From assembly GCA_947507965.1 (NCBI GenBank), contig CANNQU010000035.1, positions 1 through 34,435 on the forward strand: a stretch of 34,435 nucleotides of DNA, written 5' to 3'. This document shows, piece after piece, positions 7,827-17,722 of this stretch. The stretch's first letter is position 1, and each line of letters begins with the position of its first letter. The notes beneath the pieces are model-generated. The model did not search any database. It saw only the letters and a program-made list of their open reading frames with translations, and was not told where the DNA came from. Position numbers and translations under genes: made by a program. Origin of the DNA: Bacteroidota bacterium. GTDB lineage: Bacteria > Bacteroidota > Bacteroidia > UKL13-3.

Positions 7827-8518
7827 TTTTTCCATTCTAATGCCTTTTGTTTGATATAAAAGGCTAAATCATAATCACTTAAACCCATCAGATACTCCCA
7901 GCTCAAATTCAGGCTTTTGGTAAACTCTTTGTATTCGCTTGGAGGCACCTGAATTATTTCTTGTGCATTGTAAATGTCAAGTAACTGCCCAATTAATTTA
8001 TTTTTTTCTAATTCAAATTCATATTCTACCAAGAGTCTTTTGCTTAAGGCCTTCTTACTATTTTTCTCATAAAAGAAGGTAATTGGACTTTGGATAAGAT
8101 TGGTTCGATCCAAAGAAAACACATATTCAGCCACCAAATTTTTTACATCCCGTCGAACCTCACGTTGTGTTCGAGCCTCCTTTATGGTTACTTCACTAAT
8201 TTCCTCACTAAAATGATACATCTGTATTTTTACCTTCAAATAATCGGTGTTGGGTGCCGAATCTTTTAAACAAAGGTATTTTACGCGATACCCATAAATA
8301 CCAAAAATCAAGGTATCGGACGGCTTAACGAATACGCTGAAACTACCGTCGGTATTGTTTTGCATAATACGAGAGGTATGCTTTACGATAATGGTAACAT
8401 GTTCCAAAACGGCATTACTATCGGCGTCATAAATAACTCCTTTTATTTGCACCATACCTTGTGAAAAGGCATTCAATGCTGCATAGAAAAGGATGAAAAA
8501 GAGCAGAAGTTTTCTCAT
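7823..8518 (-). CDS. Secreted carboxypeptidase-regulatory-like protein
   Basis: This 231-residue protein has a signal peptide (MRKLLLFFILFYAALNAFSQ). A CarboxypepD_reg-like beta-sandwich follows at about 23-110, with the typical IKGVIYDADSNAVLEHVTI opening and a TDGSFSV turn. The C-terminal half (about 115-231) is charged, predicted mostly helical, and not recognised. Such proteins usually sit in the periplasm or outer membrane of Bacteroidota, but this one lacks the TonB-dependent barrel that often follows the domain, and no T9SS sorting domain is visible. It is last in the minus-strand run after tsaB, 29 bases away. Function unknown. Confidence 0.75.
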   Translation of the reverse strand: MRKLLLFFILFYAALNAFSQGMVQIKGVIYDADSNAVLEHVTIIVKHTSRIMQNNTDGSFSVFVKPSDTLIFGIYGYRVKYLCLKDSAPNTDYLKVKIQMYHFSEEISEVTIKEARTQREVRRDVKNLVAEYVFSLDRTNLIQSPITFFYEKNSKKALSKRLLVEYEFELEKNKLIGQLLDIYNAQEIIQVPPSEYKEFTKSLNLSWEYLMGLSDYDLAFYIKQKALEWKN

Positions 8519-8547
8519 CGAAGCATTACGAAGATATTGAAATTAAG

Positions 8548-9231
8548 TTACTTTTTATGAAAGGTGTTTTGGCTTACAAACTCTTTCAAATAATACGGCT
8601 CAAAGTAGGCAAGGCTTTCAAACTGTTGTTCAACAAATTTCTTCTGTGCAAGCACCCCAATACTGGAAGCAGAGGCTTCAACCGCATCGATAAAAAAGAA
8701 TTGGCCGCACGGAGCTAAAACTTCTTTACATTTAGGCATACCATCGCCAAAAAAATAACAGGGCTTCGTGCTTAACGTTACAAAGCTTTGAGCATCAATA
8801 ATAGTGGCCTGAGTAGGCACTATTTCATTCAGTTTCCAATCATAAACAGCATTATAAACTTCCATCCGTCGAGCATCGATCATTGGAATTAGTAAAGCCT
8901 CACGATCACCTGCCTTTTTAGATGCGCCGTGGGCCATTCCTTGAAGTGAGCTAACGCTTAATAGCGGTATGCCAAGGCTATAACACAGGCCCTTGGCTGC
9001 ACTCACCCCGATACGCAAACCCGTATATGAACCGGGGCCTTTACTTACCGCCACTGCTTTAAGCTGATTCCGTGAGATGCCATTTTCTAGCAATATATCG
9101 TTAATAAACACAAATAACTGTGATGCATGAATGTTGGGCTCGTTACGCTCTACAATGGCCACCTGCTCGCCTAAAACCGTATGCAATGCTACAGAACAGT
9201 TGGACGTGGCGGTTTCTATACTTAATATCAT
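8548..9231 (-). CDS. tsaB: tRNA t6A biosynthesis protein TsaB
   Basis: TsaB (YeaZ) is the inactive ASKHA-fold partner that stabilises TsaD in making N6-threonylcarbamoyladenosine at tRNA position 37. The 227-residue protein begins MILSIETATSNCSVAL, the family's N-terminal strand pair, and carries SKGPGSYTGLRIGVSAAKGL and a later MIDARRMEVYNAVYD stretch, all characteristic. It lies 20 bases after the TauE/SafE-like gene on the same strand, so the two are probably cotranscribed. A near-consensus -7 sequence (TAAAATTG) also occurs just upstream. Confidence 0.93.
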   Translation of the reverse strand: MILSIETATSNCSVALHTVLGEQVAIVERNEPNIHASQLFVFINDILLENGISRNQLKAVAVSKGPGSYTGLRIGVSAAKGLCYSLGIPLLSVSSLQGMAHGASKKAGDREALLIPMIDARRMEVYNAVYDWKLNEIVPTQATIIDAQSFVTLSTKPCYFFGDGMPKCKEVLAPCGQFFFIDAVEASASSIGVLAQKKFVEQQFESLAYFEPYYLKEFVSQNTFHKK

Positions 9232-9251
9232 CTCAAAACAATTTTAGCCGA

Positions 9252-10112
9252 TTAAAAATACCCTATAAAATAGTACATTACATCATGAATCGCCTTTATT
9301 TCGATAAGCATTTTAATGATTATTAGCGCACTGAAAACGATAAAGACTTTTTTTAATGTTTGTGGTTTTATCCTGTTAGCCGTATTTACGCCCAATGGCG
9401 ATACCAAAAGAACCCCGGCAATGAGAGGCAAAAGTGCAAAAACCATGATAAACCCGATATGAAAAATTCCAGGAGGGAAGTTAAGCGGCTGTTGCACCAT
9501 ATAATACAATACCAATGGAATGGAGATCAGTGGAATGGTGCCTGTCGATACGGCCGTCGCTTCTTTGATATCGATTTCAAGCCACTGCACAAAAAGCATG
9601 ACCATAATAAAGCCACCACCTAACCCGGAGAGTGCGGCAAAGGCTCCCGTTAAAACACCGATAACAATAAACTTTCCTAATGTAAACGTGTTCACCTTTA
9701 AAATGGTTTCCTTATTGCGTTGTATAAACAAACGAATATTCAGAAAAATTAATACCGAAATAAAAAAGACAGAAAAAATCAATTTATTATACCAATGTCC
9801 GATACTAATAAGCCACGATACAAAAAGAGAAGAGGCGATAGCCCCAAAGGAAGTAGCCAGTACTTCTCTCGGAAAAAATTGTCCGTTTTTATATTGCTTA
9901 ATGCTTGCACTAATACCCGAAAAGATAATAGCAAAGAAAGAGTTTGCGATGAATGCCTTGGTCAGATCGGGGTCGGTAACACCCATCTTAATAAAGAAAT
10001 AGCTTAGTACCGGAATAAAAACCATTCCCCCACCGATACCTAACAACCCGGCAAAGAAACCACCCAGGCAGCCACATAAAAAAAGCAAAATAATGGTGTA
10101 AATATCAAGCAT
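9252..10112 (-). CDS. TauE/SafE-family membrane permease
   Basis: This 286-residue integral membrane protein has about eight hydrophobic helices in two similar halves. Each half opens with the family's glycine-rich motif: GGFFAGLLGIGGG near residue 18, and GAFAALSGLGGG near 160. TauE/SafE (former DUF81) proteins export or import sulfite, sulfonates and other organic anions; the substrate here is unknown. The ATG start places the first motif at the normal distance from the N-terminus. It follows glyA on the same strand after about 96 bases and precedes tsaB by 20 bases. Confidence 0.9.
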   Translation of the reverse strand: MLDIYTIILLFLCGCLGGFFAGLLGIGGGMVFIPVLSYFFIKMGVTDPDLTKAFIANSFFAIIFSGISASIKQYKNGQFFPREVLATSFGAIASSLFVSWLISIGHWYNKLIFSVFFISVLIFLNIRLFIQRNKETILKVNTFTLGKFIVIGVLTGAFAALSGLGGGFIMVMLFVQWLEIDIKEATAVSTGTIPLISIPLVLYYMVQQPLNFPPGIFHIGFIMVFALLPLIAGVLLVSPLGVNTANRIKPQTLKKVFIVFSALIIIKMLIEIKAIHDVMYYFIGYF

Positions 10113-10208
10113 AGGTGGTGCAGGCGCGTTGAATAAAATTTCTAAATCACCGAATAAAAAAAAGACAGAATAAAAAATGGATCACGGAGCCGGGCTTCTC
10201 CTTTTTCA

Positions 10209-11489
10209 TTAATTCTTATACAGTGGAAAACGACTCATCATACGTTTCACCTCATTCTTTACCTCTCCTATTTCGCTTTCATTATCTAAATTTCCCAAAA
10301 CCCGATCCATCAAATTTGCAATTTCATCCATATCGCCTTCTTTCAATCCTCGTGAGGTTACAGCCGCAACCCCTAGGCGAATACCACTTGTAGTAAATGG
10401 CGTGCGACTATCAAAAGGCACCATATTTTTATTGATGGTGATATGTGCCTGCACTAAAGCATTCTCGGCTGCCTTACCATGCAGATTGGGGAATTTTGTT
10501 CTCAAGTCGATGAGCATGGAATGGTTGTCGGTACCTCCGCTTATTACTTTATACCCCCTATCCATCATCGCTTTGGCTAATGCTCGTGCATTGGTGCGAA
10601 CCTGCAAAATATAGTCTTTATATTCTGGTGTTAGAGCCTCACCAAAAGCAATAGCCTTACCTGCAATTACATGTTCTAATGGCCCTCCTTGCGTTCCGGG
10701 AAACACGGCACTATCAAGTATTGCACTCATCATTTTAATTTCGCCTTTAGGTGTTTTAACGCCCCATGGATTTTCAAAATCTTTCCCCATCATTATAATA
10801 CCACCACGAGGCCCACGTAATGTTTTATGCGTGGTACTGGTAACAATATGACAATGCGGAATTGGGTTATTGAGTAATCCTGTAGCGATGAGTCCTGCTG
10901 GATGTGCGATATCCGCCATTAGCAGAGCACCTACCTTATCGGCCACCTCCCGCAATTTTTTATAATCCCAGTCTCTACTATAACTGCTGGCACCACAAAT
11001 AATTAATTTTGGCTTTTCGCGCAGGGCGATCTCTTCAATTTTATCAAAATCGATTAACCCTGTAGCTTCTTCCACTCCATAGAAGGAAGGGGTATAGGTT
11101 TGTCCACTAAAGTTTACCGAAGAGCCATGGGTCAAATGTCCACCGTGGCTTAAATCGAAGCCCAGAATTTTATCTCCTGCTTTTAGGCATCCAAGCATAA
11201 CCGCCGCATTGGCTTGCGAGCCGCTATGCGGTTGCACATTAGCCCAGGTGGCGCCAAACAATTCTTTTAAACGATCGATGGCCAACTGCTCTATTTTATC
11301 GACTACCTCACAGCCACCATAATAGCGTTTGCCGGGATATCCTTCGGCATATTTATTGGTGAGGCTGCTGCCAACCGCTTCCATCACTTGTTTGGAAACG
11401 AAATTTTCTGAGGCAATAAGTTCTATTCCGTCCTGTTGCCGAATAAGTTCTTCATCAATCAAATTAAATACCGTGGTATCGCGTAGCAT
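10209..11489 (-). CDS. glyA: Serine hydroxymethyltransferase
   Basis: GlyA is a PLP enzyme that interconverts serine and glycine and passes the one-carbon unit to tetrahydrofolate in the cytosol. The protein has 426 residues, against about 417 in E. coli. Visible hallmarks are ELIASENF (23-30), [35 protein letters not shown], and the PLP lysine in [13 protein letters not shown] (Lys222). The start is ATG 11489. A longer frame begins at TTG 11510, but that codon sits inside a consensus -7 box, so it cannot be in the transcript. A 7-bp inverted repeat (11544-11560) lies further upstream; its role is unknown. Confidence 0.97.
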   Translation of the reverse strand: MLRDTTVFNLIDEELIRQQDGIELIASENFVSKQVMEAVGSSLTNKYAEGYPGKRYYGGCEVVDKIEQLAIDRLKELFGATWANVQPHSGSQANAAVMLGCLKAGDKILGFDLSHGGHLTHGSSVNFSGQTYTPSFYGVEEATGLIDFDKIEEIALREKPKLIICGASSYSRDWDYKKLREVADKVGALLMADIAHPAGLIATGLLNNPIPHCHIVTSTTHKTLRGPRGGIIMMGKDFENPWGVKTPKGEIKMMSAILDSAVFPGTQGGPLEHVIAGKAIAFGEALTPEYKDYILQVRTNARALAKAMMDRGYKVISGGTDNHSMLIDLRTKFPNLHGKAAENALVQAHITINKNMVPFDSRTPFTTSGIRLGVAAVTSRGLKEGDMDEIANLMDRVLGNLDNESEIGEVKNEVKRMMSRFPLYKN

Positions 11490-11507
11490 AGAGATTTCTT
11501 TTTTCGG

Positions 11508-11515
11508 CAAAAGTA
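11508..11515 (-). promoter_or_regulatory. glyA: -7 box of the glyA promoter
   Basis: The minus strand reads TACTTTTG, matching TAnnTTTG, 18 bases before the glyA ATG. No good TTG -33 element was seen. The position decides the start codon, since the upstream in-frame TTG lies within it. Confidence 0.6.
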
Positions 11516-11597
11516 AAGGATAATGTTTTAATGTGCTAATTTCAGAAAATATGATTTTCTATGTACGTGATTTTCTCGTTAACCCATACGGTTGAAT

Positions 11598-11621
11598 TCA
11601 TCCTGAGGCAGGAAGGATCTC
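11598..11621. repeat. Possible REP-like palindromic element
   Basis: TCATCCTGAGGCAGGAAGGATCTC-type sequence lies in the 212-base glyA/propeller-gene gap. ATCCT and AGGAT form inverted arms, followed by an A8 run. From memory it resembles a dispersed intergenic repeat in Bacteroidota that runs from TCATCCTGAG to AAGGATCTC. Only one copy is in this window, so the repeat status is unproven here. Confidence 0.35.
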
Positions 11622-11701
11622 AAAAAAAAGGCATTGAAAAATGACGTTAATAAGAGGCTACCCCTATCCTAGAAGAAATAGACCAAGATCCGTTAAGATT
11701 C

Positions 11702-14587
11702 TTACTTCTCCTTAAATTCAAAGCGCTTCTCGTCAGTGGCTTTTCCTTGAATGATACGCAGCGTGTAGCTGCCTTTGGGAAGATAGAGCTTCCCGTCTTC
11801 AGACGGTTTGGGATCGATCCATCCAGGTTTGCTTTTTGCAGACGTTGTTTTTTGTATGGTATAATCATACTTTAAACTATTTAACCCGGCACGGGCTGTA
11901 TCGTATAACGACGTTAAAATAATTTTGTTTATTGAATCCATCAACTCCAATTTAACACGTCCTGCTTCTTTTGCATAATAATTTATTTCAACGGACGGTG
12001 ACCCGCTTTTTGAATAATAATAGTTGTTGACTTTGCCTAAATGATGGGGCAATTTATATCTCGTCTCCGTCATTAGTTTTAGTTCACTCTTTACCATTTT
12101 TTCATCTAATTGCTTTATTAGGCGTAAGTCGGCAATAAAAACACTTCGTCCATGTGTGCCAACCACCAATTCCTTTTCGCGTTTCTGTATTACCATGTCA
12201 TGCACCGGTACGTTAGGCATACCCTTATTCCAACGCATCCAGGTCTCCCCTTGGTTTAGGCTTACATAAACCCCATAATCGGTTCCCAGATATAAAATAT
12301 TTTCATTGTCATCGTCTTCTCTAATAACATTGATGGGCTCATTCGGCAAATTACTGCCTATATTTTTCCATGAAACGCCATAATCATCACTCACAAAAAT
12401 ATACGCATTAAAATTATCATTTCTATAACCGTTCAACGTAACGTACACTCTGCTTAATTTATGGCTTGATGCAATAACACGACTCACCCATAACTTTTTT
12501 GAGATATTTAATTGCGAACAAAGAGTCTCCCCTATTGATGACCAGTTGGCTCCTCCACTTTTTGTTACAAATATATTCCCATCGTCGCTCCCGGTATAAA
12601 TCAAGCCAAATTGTAATGACGATTCATCGATGCTGGTGAGGGTTCCAAAAGCCACATCGCCTTCCTGTTTGCCCCCAGTTAAATCGCCGCTGATGGTTTG
12701 CCAGGTCTCCCCCTTATCTAAACTTCGATGCAGTTTATTACTCCCCCAATATAAGATATCCTGACTGCTCTTTGAAATTAATATTGGGGTGTTCCAATTC
12801 CAACGTAGTTTTTCATCTCCAATATTCTCCTCGACATGCAAGGCCATTGTTTTACCGGTAACTTTATTTATTCTAAAATAGTTGCCAAACTGGTACCCCG
12901 TATAAACAGTATTATTATCTCGGTTGTCAATCTGTACCTGCATGCCATCGCCTCCAATGAGCGCTTTAAAATTATAGTCACCTTCTTGGTGCCATGCTAC
13001 ACTTTCATCGCCTCTATGTGTGCCTGTCCACACATTATTATCCTGTAAACCGGTATAAACATTATACTCTTCTGCATTATCTACATTCACACTATAGCAC
13101 TGTGCCACAGGAATACTATTGCATTTTATCCAATGATCCCCTTCATCGTAGCTAATATTTACGCCACCATCGTTACCACATATCAAATGCTTTGGATTTT
13201 TTGGATCAATCCATAAAACATGGTAATCGCCATGTACATTGTCGCCATCAATACTTGTCCAGGTTGCACCCGCATCAGCGCTTTTAAGCAAGGGCACTCC
13301 AAAAGTATAGACCTTTTTTTCATCTGTTGGCGATACTACAATTTGACCAAAATAATACCCATACGTATTAAACACATAATCCAAATATTTCGCATTTTGC
13401 TTCTTCCAATGAATCCCCGCATCAACGCTTTGATAAACCTCAGCACCTACAATAGGCGTTTTAAAAAGAAGGCTGTTCGCATCATCCGTATAAATGACGA
13501 TATCATGGGCATTAATTTTATTGTTTTGAACCATTTCCTTAAGCACGGTGGTGGAATATCTATTCGGAAAATCTTTAGATAAAAGATAATCCGCTAGTTT
13601 TTTATCATCGAGCTTTAAGAACTCCTCCTTCGTTAAAGCATCCAATTGTTCGGCCGTAATTTCTCCACTTTTAGATGTGGCGGTATCTATTCGATGATTT
13701 TGATTATCAATAACACAATACAATAAAGAAGCGTTTTGTGCTGACACGGCAATTCCACTTCTTCCGAAGCCTTCGCCGTCGGGCAACCCATTAACAAGGC
13801 CAGAAATCTTAGCCCATGACTCACCACCGTCGATACTTTTATAGATTCCACTGGTTTTGCCACTCTCTTCAAAATTCCAGGCACGGCGCGTACGGTACCA
13901 CATATTGGCATATAAAATCTGAGCGTTCATCGGATCTATTTGGATTTGAACGCAGCCTGTGTTATCATCAATAAACAATGTTTTTTTCCATGTTTTGCCT
14001 CCGTCAATCGTCTTGTAAACTCCCCGATCTTGGTTAGGGGTGTATAAATGTCCTAAAACGGCAACCCATATCGTGTTTGCATCCATTGGATGCAAAATAA
14101 TTTTTCCAATATGATGGCTTTCGGGCAACCCCAAATTTTCCCATATTTTCCCTCCGTTAATACTTCTGAAGACGCCCATTCCACTATAGGAAGAACGGGA
14201 AGAATTTACCTCGCCGGTGCCCACCCATAGCTCATGGTTATTGATGGACGTCCAACGTACTGCTAGAGCACCTATGGTTAACACCGCTTCATTATCGAAG
14301 ACGGAAGCGAAAGAATGCCCGTTGTTACTGGTGTACCATAAACCACCACTTGCAAAGGCAACATAAAATTCGATGGTATTATTGGGGTTAACCGCAATAT
14401 CTACGACGCGTCCACTCATTATTCGTGGGCCAATATTTTTGAAAGCTACGGCATTGATTAACGATTGATCTGTAAGTATCTTACGCTGTTGCAACGCCAA
14501 AATTCTTTCGCCAGCAGGGGTCGATTGAGGCTGCGAATAAGCCTGAAATACACAGAGTAGAAAGAGAGCAGGTAAAAATTTAAGCAT
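11702..14587 (-). CDS. Exported BNR/VPS10-like beta-propeller protein
   Basis: This 961-residue protein has a signal peptide (MLKFLPALFLLCVFQAYSQ). The body is a sortilin/sialidase-like propeller with about nine Asp-box-like motifs of the form S-x-D-x-G-x-x-W, such as TIDGGKTW, SIDGGESW, SVDAGIHW, SADAGATW, SLDKGETW, SDDYGVSW and SLNQGETW. A C-terminal FlgD-like Ig fold follows (VKLELMDSINK onward). Proteins of this family are often labelled glycosyl hydrolase, but I see no catalytic residues that prove activity. There is no T9SS sorting domain, so it is probably periplasmic or outer-membrane associated. The start is ATG 14587; a TTG five codons earlier opens the longer frame. It follows the RelA/SpoT gene by 59 bases. 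Confidence 0.85.
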   Translation of the reverse strand: MLKFLPALFLLCVFQAYSQPQSTPAGERILALQQRKILTDQSLINAVAFKNIGPRIMSGRVVDIAVNPNNTIEFYVAFASGGLWYTSNNGHSFASVFDNEAVLTIGALAVRWTSINNHELWVGTGEVNSSRSSYSGMGVFRSINGGKIWENLGLPESHHIGKIILHPMDANTIWVAVLGHLYTPNQDRGVYKTIDGGKTWKKTLFIDDNTGCVQIQIDPMNAQILYANMWYRTRRAWNFEESGKTSGIYKSIDGGESWAKISGLVNGLPDGEGFGRSGIAVSAQNASLLYCVIDNQNHRIDTATSKSGEITAEQLDALTKEEFLKLDDKKLADYLLSKDFPNRYSTTVLKEMVQNNKINAHDIVIYTDDANSLLFKTPIVGAEVYQSVDAGIHWKKQNAKYLDYVFNTYGYYFGQIVVSPTDEKKVYTFGVPLLKSADAGATWTSIDGDNVHGDYHVLWIDPKNPKHLICGNDGGVNISYDEGDHWIKCNSIPVAQCYSVNVDNAEEYNVYTGLQDNNVWTGTHRGDESVAWHQEGDYNFKALIGGDGMQVQIDNRDNNTVYTGYQFGNYFRINKVTGKTMALHVEENIGDEKLRWNWNTPILISKSSQDILYWGSNKLHRSLDKGETWQTISGDLTGGKQEGDVAFGTLTSIDESSLQFGLIYTGSDDGNIFVTKSGGANWSSIGETLCSQLNISKKLWVSRVIASSHKLSRVYVTLNGYRNDNFNAYIFVSDDYGVSWKNIGSNLPNEPINVIREDDDNENILYLGTDYGVYVSLNQGETWMRWNKGMPNVPVHDMVIQKREKELVVGTHGRSVFIADLRLIKQLDEKMVKSELKLMTETRYKLPHHLGKVNNYYYSKSGSPSVEINYYAKEAGRVKLELMDSINKIILTSLYDTARAGLNSLKYDYTIQKTTSAKSKPGWIDPKPSEDGKLYLPKGSYTLRIIQGKATDEKRFEFKEK

Positions 14588-14646
14588 CGTAGTGCAAAGC
14601 AAAGAAAAAAGTTTGCACTATCCAAAAATTAAAGTTCCGATTTAAA

Positions 14647-16902
14647 TTATACGTTCACTCGTTTCACGTTATCGAGACCGGTAACATTTTTTAGTTTCTC
14701 CATAAGAGCTTCCAGATGCAATACATCGGTGATATAGAGGTTTATTTTTCCTTCAAAAACGCCTTCCTTACTATCAAAAGAAATGGATTGCATATTAACT
14801 TTTAACTCTTTACTGATTACATTCGTGAGTCGGCTAACAAGACCTACACTATCGATTCCGGAAACGGAGATACTAGCTAAAAAATCTTTCTTTACTTCGT
14901 CGGAGGCCCAACGCGCTTTCATCACACGGTAACCATACTGACTGAATAAAGACGTGGCATTGGGGCAATCGGTACGATGAATTTTTATGCCTTCGCCGAT
15001 GGTTACAAAACCAAAAACATTATCCCCTGGAATTGGCGTGCAACATTTTGAAAAGGTATAATCCAAAGCTAAATCTTCGCCTAATATGATGGTATCTTTA
15101 TTATTAACTTTGGTACGTGTATAGTCTTGCTGAATTTTTACTTTTGAGTCATCATTGGACTTGCTCTCTACCTTACGCTTATAAATTTCCTCTTGAATTT
15201 TTTTCAGGTCAAGCTTCTCTTTTGCAATTTTACCAACTGCTATATCATAATATAAATCGAGGGTACTATGCAGTCTGAAGAAGGTAACCAGCTCATCTAA
15301 TTTTTGTGCTTTAAAAGGGATATCTGCTGAGGAAAATTTCTTTTGCAGAATTTCTTTGCCGATATCAGCCACCACCTTTTTCTCTTCCCGCAGTGCTTCT
15401 CTAATTCGCTGCCTGGCTTTACTGGTAACCACAAAACGCAGCCAGTCTTCATTCGGACGTTGTGTTTGTGAGGTAATGATTTCTACCCGATCGCCACTTT
15501 TTAATTTATGACTCAGGGGTAACATACGCCCATTTACTTTTGCGCCTAAACATTTGCTTCCTACATCGGTATGTATTTCAAAAGCATAGTCAAGTGCGGT
15601 TGCTCCTAAAGGCAATTTCTTTAAATCACCTTTTGGAGTAAAAACAAAAATTTCTTCCGTATATAAATGAAGGCGGAAATCTTCCAAAAATTCGAGCGCT
15701 GTTCCCTTCGACCCTTCCAGTCCATCACGCACTTTCTTCAACCACTCATCGATAGATGAATCTTTGATATCTTGTTTTTGTTTCTCTGCTGGCAACTCGG
15801 TTCCTTCCTTATATTTCCAATGAGCCGCATATCCTTTCTCCGCGATCTCATCCATTCTGACACTTCGAATTTGCACCTCTACGTATCGTCCATTAGGCCC
15901 CACAAAGGTATTGTGTATTGATTCGTAGCCATTCTCTTTAGGATTCGAAATCCAATCTTTGAAACGATTGGGTACCGGTGTGTAGGTTTCCGTAATGCTT
16001 CCATATACTAGCCAACAGTCATTTTTTTCTGTTTCAGGAGAGGAATCAATAATAATTCGAATTGCAAAAATATCATATAGGTCTTCGAACTCCATGGAGT
16101 TTTTCTCCATCTTATTATAGATTGATGAGATGGATTTTGCACGACCTTTTATTTCAAATTTTATACCTGCCGCATCAAGTTTTTTTTCTAACGGAGCAAT
16201 AAACTGATTAATGTAACGATTACGCTGCGTTTTGGTAGCCTGTAGTTTCTCCGCCAAATTGCGGTATTCCAAGGGGTGCAGGTAACGCAAGGCCAAATCT
16301 TCAAGTTCGGTTTTTATACTGTATAACCCGAGCCGATGTGCGAGTGGCGCAAAAATATATTGTGTTTCAGAGGATATTTTCAACTGCGTGTTCGAACTCA
16401 TACTGTCGAGTGTGCGCATATTATGAAGGCGATCGGCAAGCTTTATTAAAATTACTCTGATATCATCATTAAGAGTAAGCAACATCTTCTTGAAATTCTC
16501 AGCCTGTATGCTTCCGTGTTGATCTACTAGGTTTGATATTTTCGTCAGACCGTCAATGATTTTAGCCGTTTGTTCATCAAAGTTTTGCTTGATATAGTCG
16601 AGTGATACTTCGGTATCTTCCACCACATCATGCATTAAGGCGCACGCAATACTGGTAGCCCCAAGTCCTATATCCTCTGCCACGATTTGTGCTACCGCTA
16701 ATGGATGGAAAATATAGGGCTCTCCACTTTTACGACGTACATCTTTATGTGCATTTACCGCAATATTAAAAGCCTTACTAATTCTATTTCTATCTACTTT
16801 AGTTAAATTGTTTTTGTTGGCTGTTCGCAGTAACGTTCGATAACGCCTGATGAGTTCTTGTTTTTCCTTTTCGGCATTTTCAATGCTTGTTTGTTGAGAC
16901 AT
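14647..16902 (-). CDS. Bifunctional (p)ppGpp synthetase/hydrolase
   Basis: This RSH enzyme makes and degrades (p)ppGpp in the stringent response. It has 751 residues, full length. The HD hydrolase domain is intact: His52, His66 in YIFHPLAVA, and HDVVED (91-96). The synthetase domain has YDIFAIRI (276-283), RFKD (313-316), NGYESIHN and the catalytic EVQIRS strand. RFKD is the RxKD form of bifunctional Rel/SpoT rather than the ExDD form of monofunctional RelA. A TGS domain (about 413-478) and a C-terminal ACT domain (about 675-751) complete the order, with a conserved-cysteine CCTPIPGD segment between. Both activities appear retained. It starts at ATG and is divergent from the Nfu gene. Confidence 0.95.
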   Translation of the reverse strand: MSQQTSIENAEKEKQELIRRYRTLLRTANKNNLTKVDRNRISKAFNIAVNAHKDVRRKSGEPYIFHPLAVAQIVAEDIGLGATSIACALMHDVVEDTEVSLDYIKQNFDEQTAKIIDGLTKISNLVDQHGSIQAENFKKMLLTLNDDIRVILIKLADRLHNMRTLDSMSSNTQLKISSETQYIFAPLAHRLGLYSIKTELEDLALRYLHPLEYRNLAEKLQATKTQRNRYINQFIAPLEKKLDAAGIKFEIKGRAKSISSIYNKMEKNSMEFEDLYDIFAIRIIIDSSPETEKNDCWLVYGSITETYTPVPNRFKDWISNPKENGYESIHNTFVGPNGRYVEVQIRSVRMDEIAEKGYAAHWKYKEGTELPAEKQKQDIKDSSIDEWLKKVRDGLEGSKGTALEFLEDFRLHLYTEEIFVFTPKGDLKKLPLGATALDYAFEIHTDVGSKCLGAKVNGRMLPLSHKLKSGDRVEIITSQTQRPNEDWLRFVVTSKARQRIREALREEKKVVADIGKEILQKKFSSADIPFKAQKLDELVTFFRLHSTLDLYYDIAVGKIAKEKLDLKKIQEEIYKRKVESKSNDDSKVKIQQDYTRTKVNNKDTIILGEDLALDYTFSKCCTPIPGDNVFGFVTIGEGIKIHRTDCPNATSLFSQYGYRVMKARWASDEVKKDFLASISVSGIDSVGLVSRLTNVISKELKVNMQSISFDSKEGVFEGKINLYITDVLHLEALMEKLKNVTGLDNVKRVNV

Positions 16903-17095
16903 CTAAACTTTTTATTAAATAGCTGAATTTCAATGGCAATATATAGAAAATTAATTTAAGAAACATGGACGGTAATTATTTACCAAAACCTAATTATTTA
17001 TCGCTACTAAGAACATTTATTCCCTTTTATAGACCCCAAAGCCCTTGTTAATCGTGAAAAGGTGATTCGACTTCCTTATTTAGAATTATTTTAAT

Positions 17096-17103
17096 TAACT
17101 TTG
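17096..17103 (+). promoter_or_regulatory. -7 box of the Nfu gene
   Basis: TAACTTTG matches TAnnTTTG and lies 22 bases before the ATG at 17126. No clear -33 TTG at 17-23 bases was found. Confidence 0.55.
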
Positions 17104-17125
17104 CACTCAACCTTTAAAATCATCC

Positions 17126-17704
17126 ATGGAAACCACCGATTTAAAAAATATGATTACCATTTATAGTGAGGCTACACCGAACCCCGAAACGATGAAGTTT
17201 GTGTTGAACCGCCTCCTATTACCCAATGATACTGCTGATTTCACGGATGCCGCCTCGGCATTCGATGCTCCATTAGCCGCGGATTTATTTAATACTTTCG
17301 ATTATGTGCGCGGGGTATTTTTGATGAACAACTTTGTTACCATAACGAAAGCTGAAGGAGCAGATTGGTACGATATTATTCCAACTTTGAAAGAATTCAT
17401 TAAAAAACACGTCGAAGATGATAAACCCATTATTAATGTCCGTGTCGAAGGCATCGACCATGATGACGACACCGAAATTGTTAAGAAAATAAAGGAATTA
17501 TTAGATACGCATGTGAAGCCAGCCGTTGAAATGGATGGCGGGGCCATCACCTTCAAATCATTTGAGCATGGTACCGTTACGGTGTCATTAAAAGGTTCCT
17601 GCAGTGGATGCCCATCTTCTACGGTTACCCTTAAGGCGGGCATCGAAGGTTTGCTTAAACGCATGATTCCGGAAGTGAGTGAAGTAATTGCCGATGCCGA
17701 TTGA
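17126..17704 (+). CDS. Nfu-type Fe-S cluster carrier protein
   Basis: This is a NifU-family scaffold/carrier that delivers Fe-S clusters to apoproteins in the cytosol. It has 192 residues in two domains. The N-terminal Nfu_N domain (about 9-97) contains SEATPNPETMKFVLNR. The C-terminal NifU domain (about 115-187) has MDGGAITF and the cluster-binding CSGC (Cys159 and Cys162). ATG 17126 lies after the -7 box. An internal ATG at 17150 (MITIYSEATPNP) matches the usual family start and is a real alternative, eight residues shorter. An intrinsic terminator follows 19 bases after the stop, so it is probably monocistronic. Confidence 0.93.
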   Translation: METTDLKNMITIYSEATPNPETMKFVLNRLLLPNDTADFTDAASAFDAPLAADLFNTFDYVRGVFLMNNFVTITKAEGADWYDIIPTLKEFIKKHVEDDKPIINVRVEGIDHDDDTEIVKKIKELLDTHVKPAVEMDGGAITFKSFEHGTVTVSLKGSCSGCPSSTVTLKAGIEGLLKRMIPEVSEVIADAD

Positions 17705-17722
17705 TGTCATTCAGAATAGTTT

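Noticed and set aside
9360-10007. Three overlapping plus-strand open frames opposite the TauE/SafE-like gene
   Set aside because: They are antisense to a clear membrane-protein gene and encode no plausible protein; the frames arise from its codon pattern.
10176-10203. GC-rich GGAG...CTCC hairpin after glyA as a terminator
   Set aside because: The stem is only about four base pairs and the T run on the glyA side is too far away; read-through into the permease gene is as likely.
11544-11560. AGAAAAT-ATG-ATTTTCT inverted repeat upstream of glyA as a riboswitch or operator
   Set aside because: It is a short AT-only stem, likely by chance in this composition, and lies outside the predicted transcript.
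11647-11868. 73-residue minus-strand open frame at the end of the propeller gene
   Set aside because: It overlaps the propeller C-terminal coding region in another frame, has no recognisable domain and no promoter of its own.
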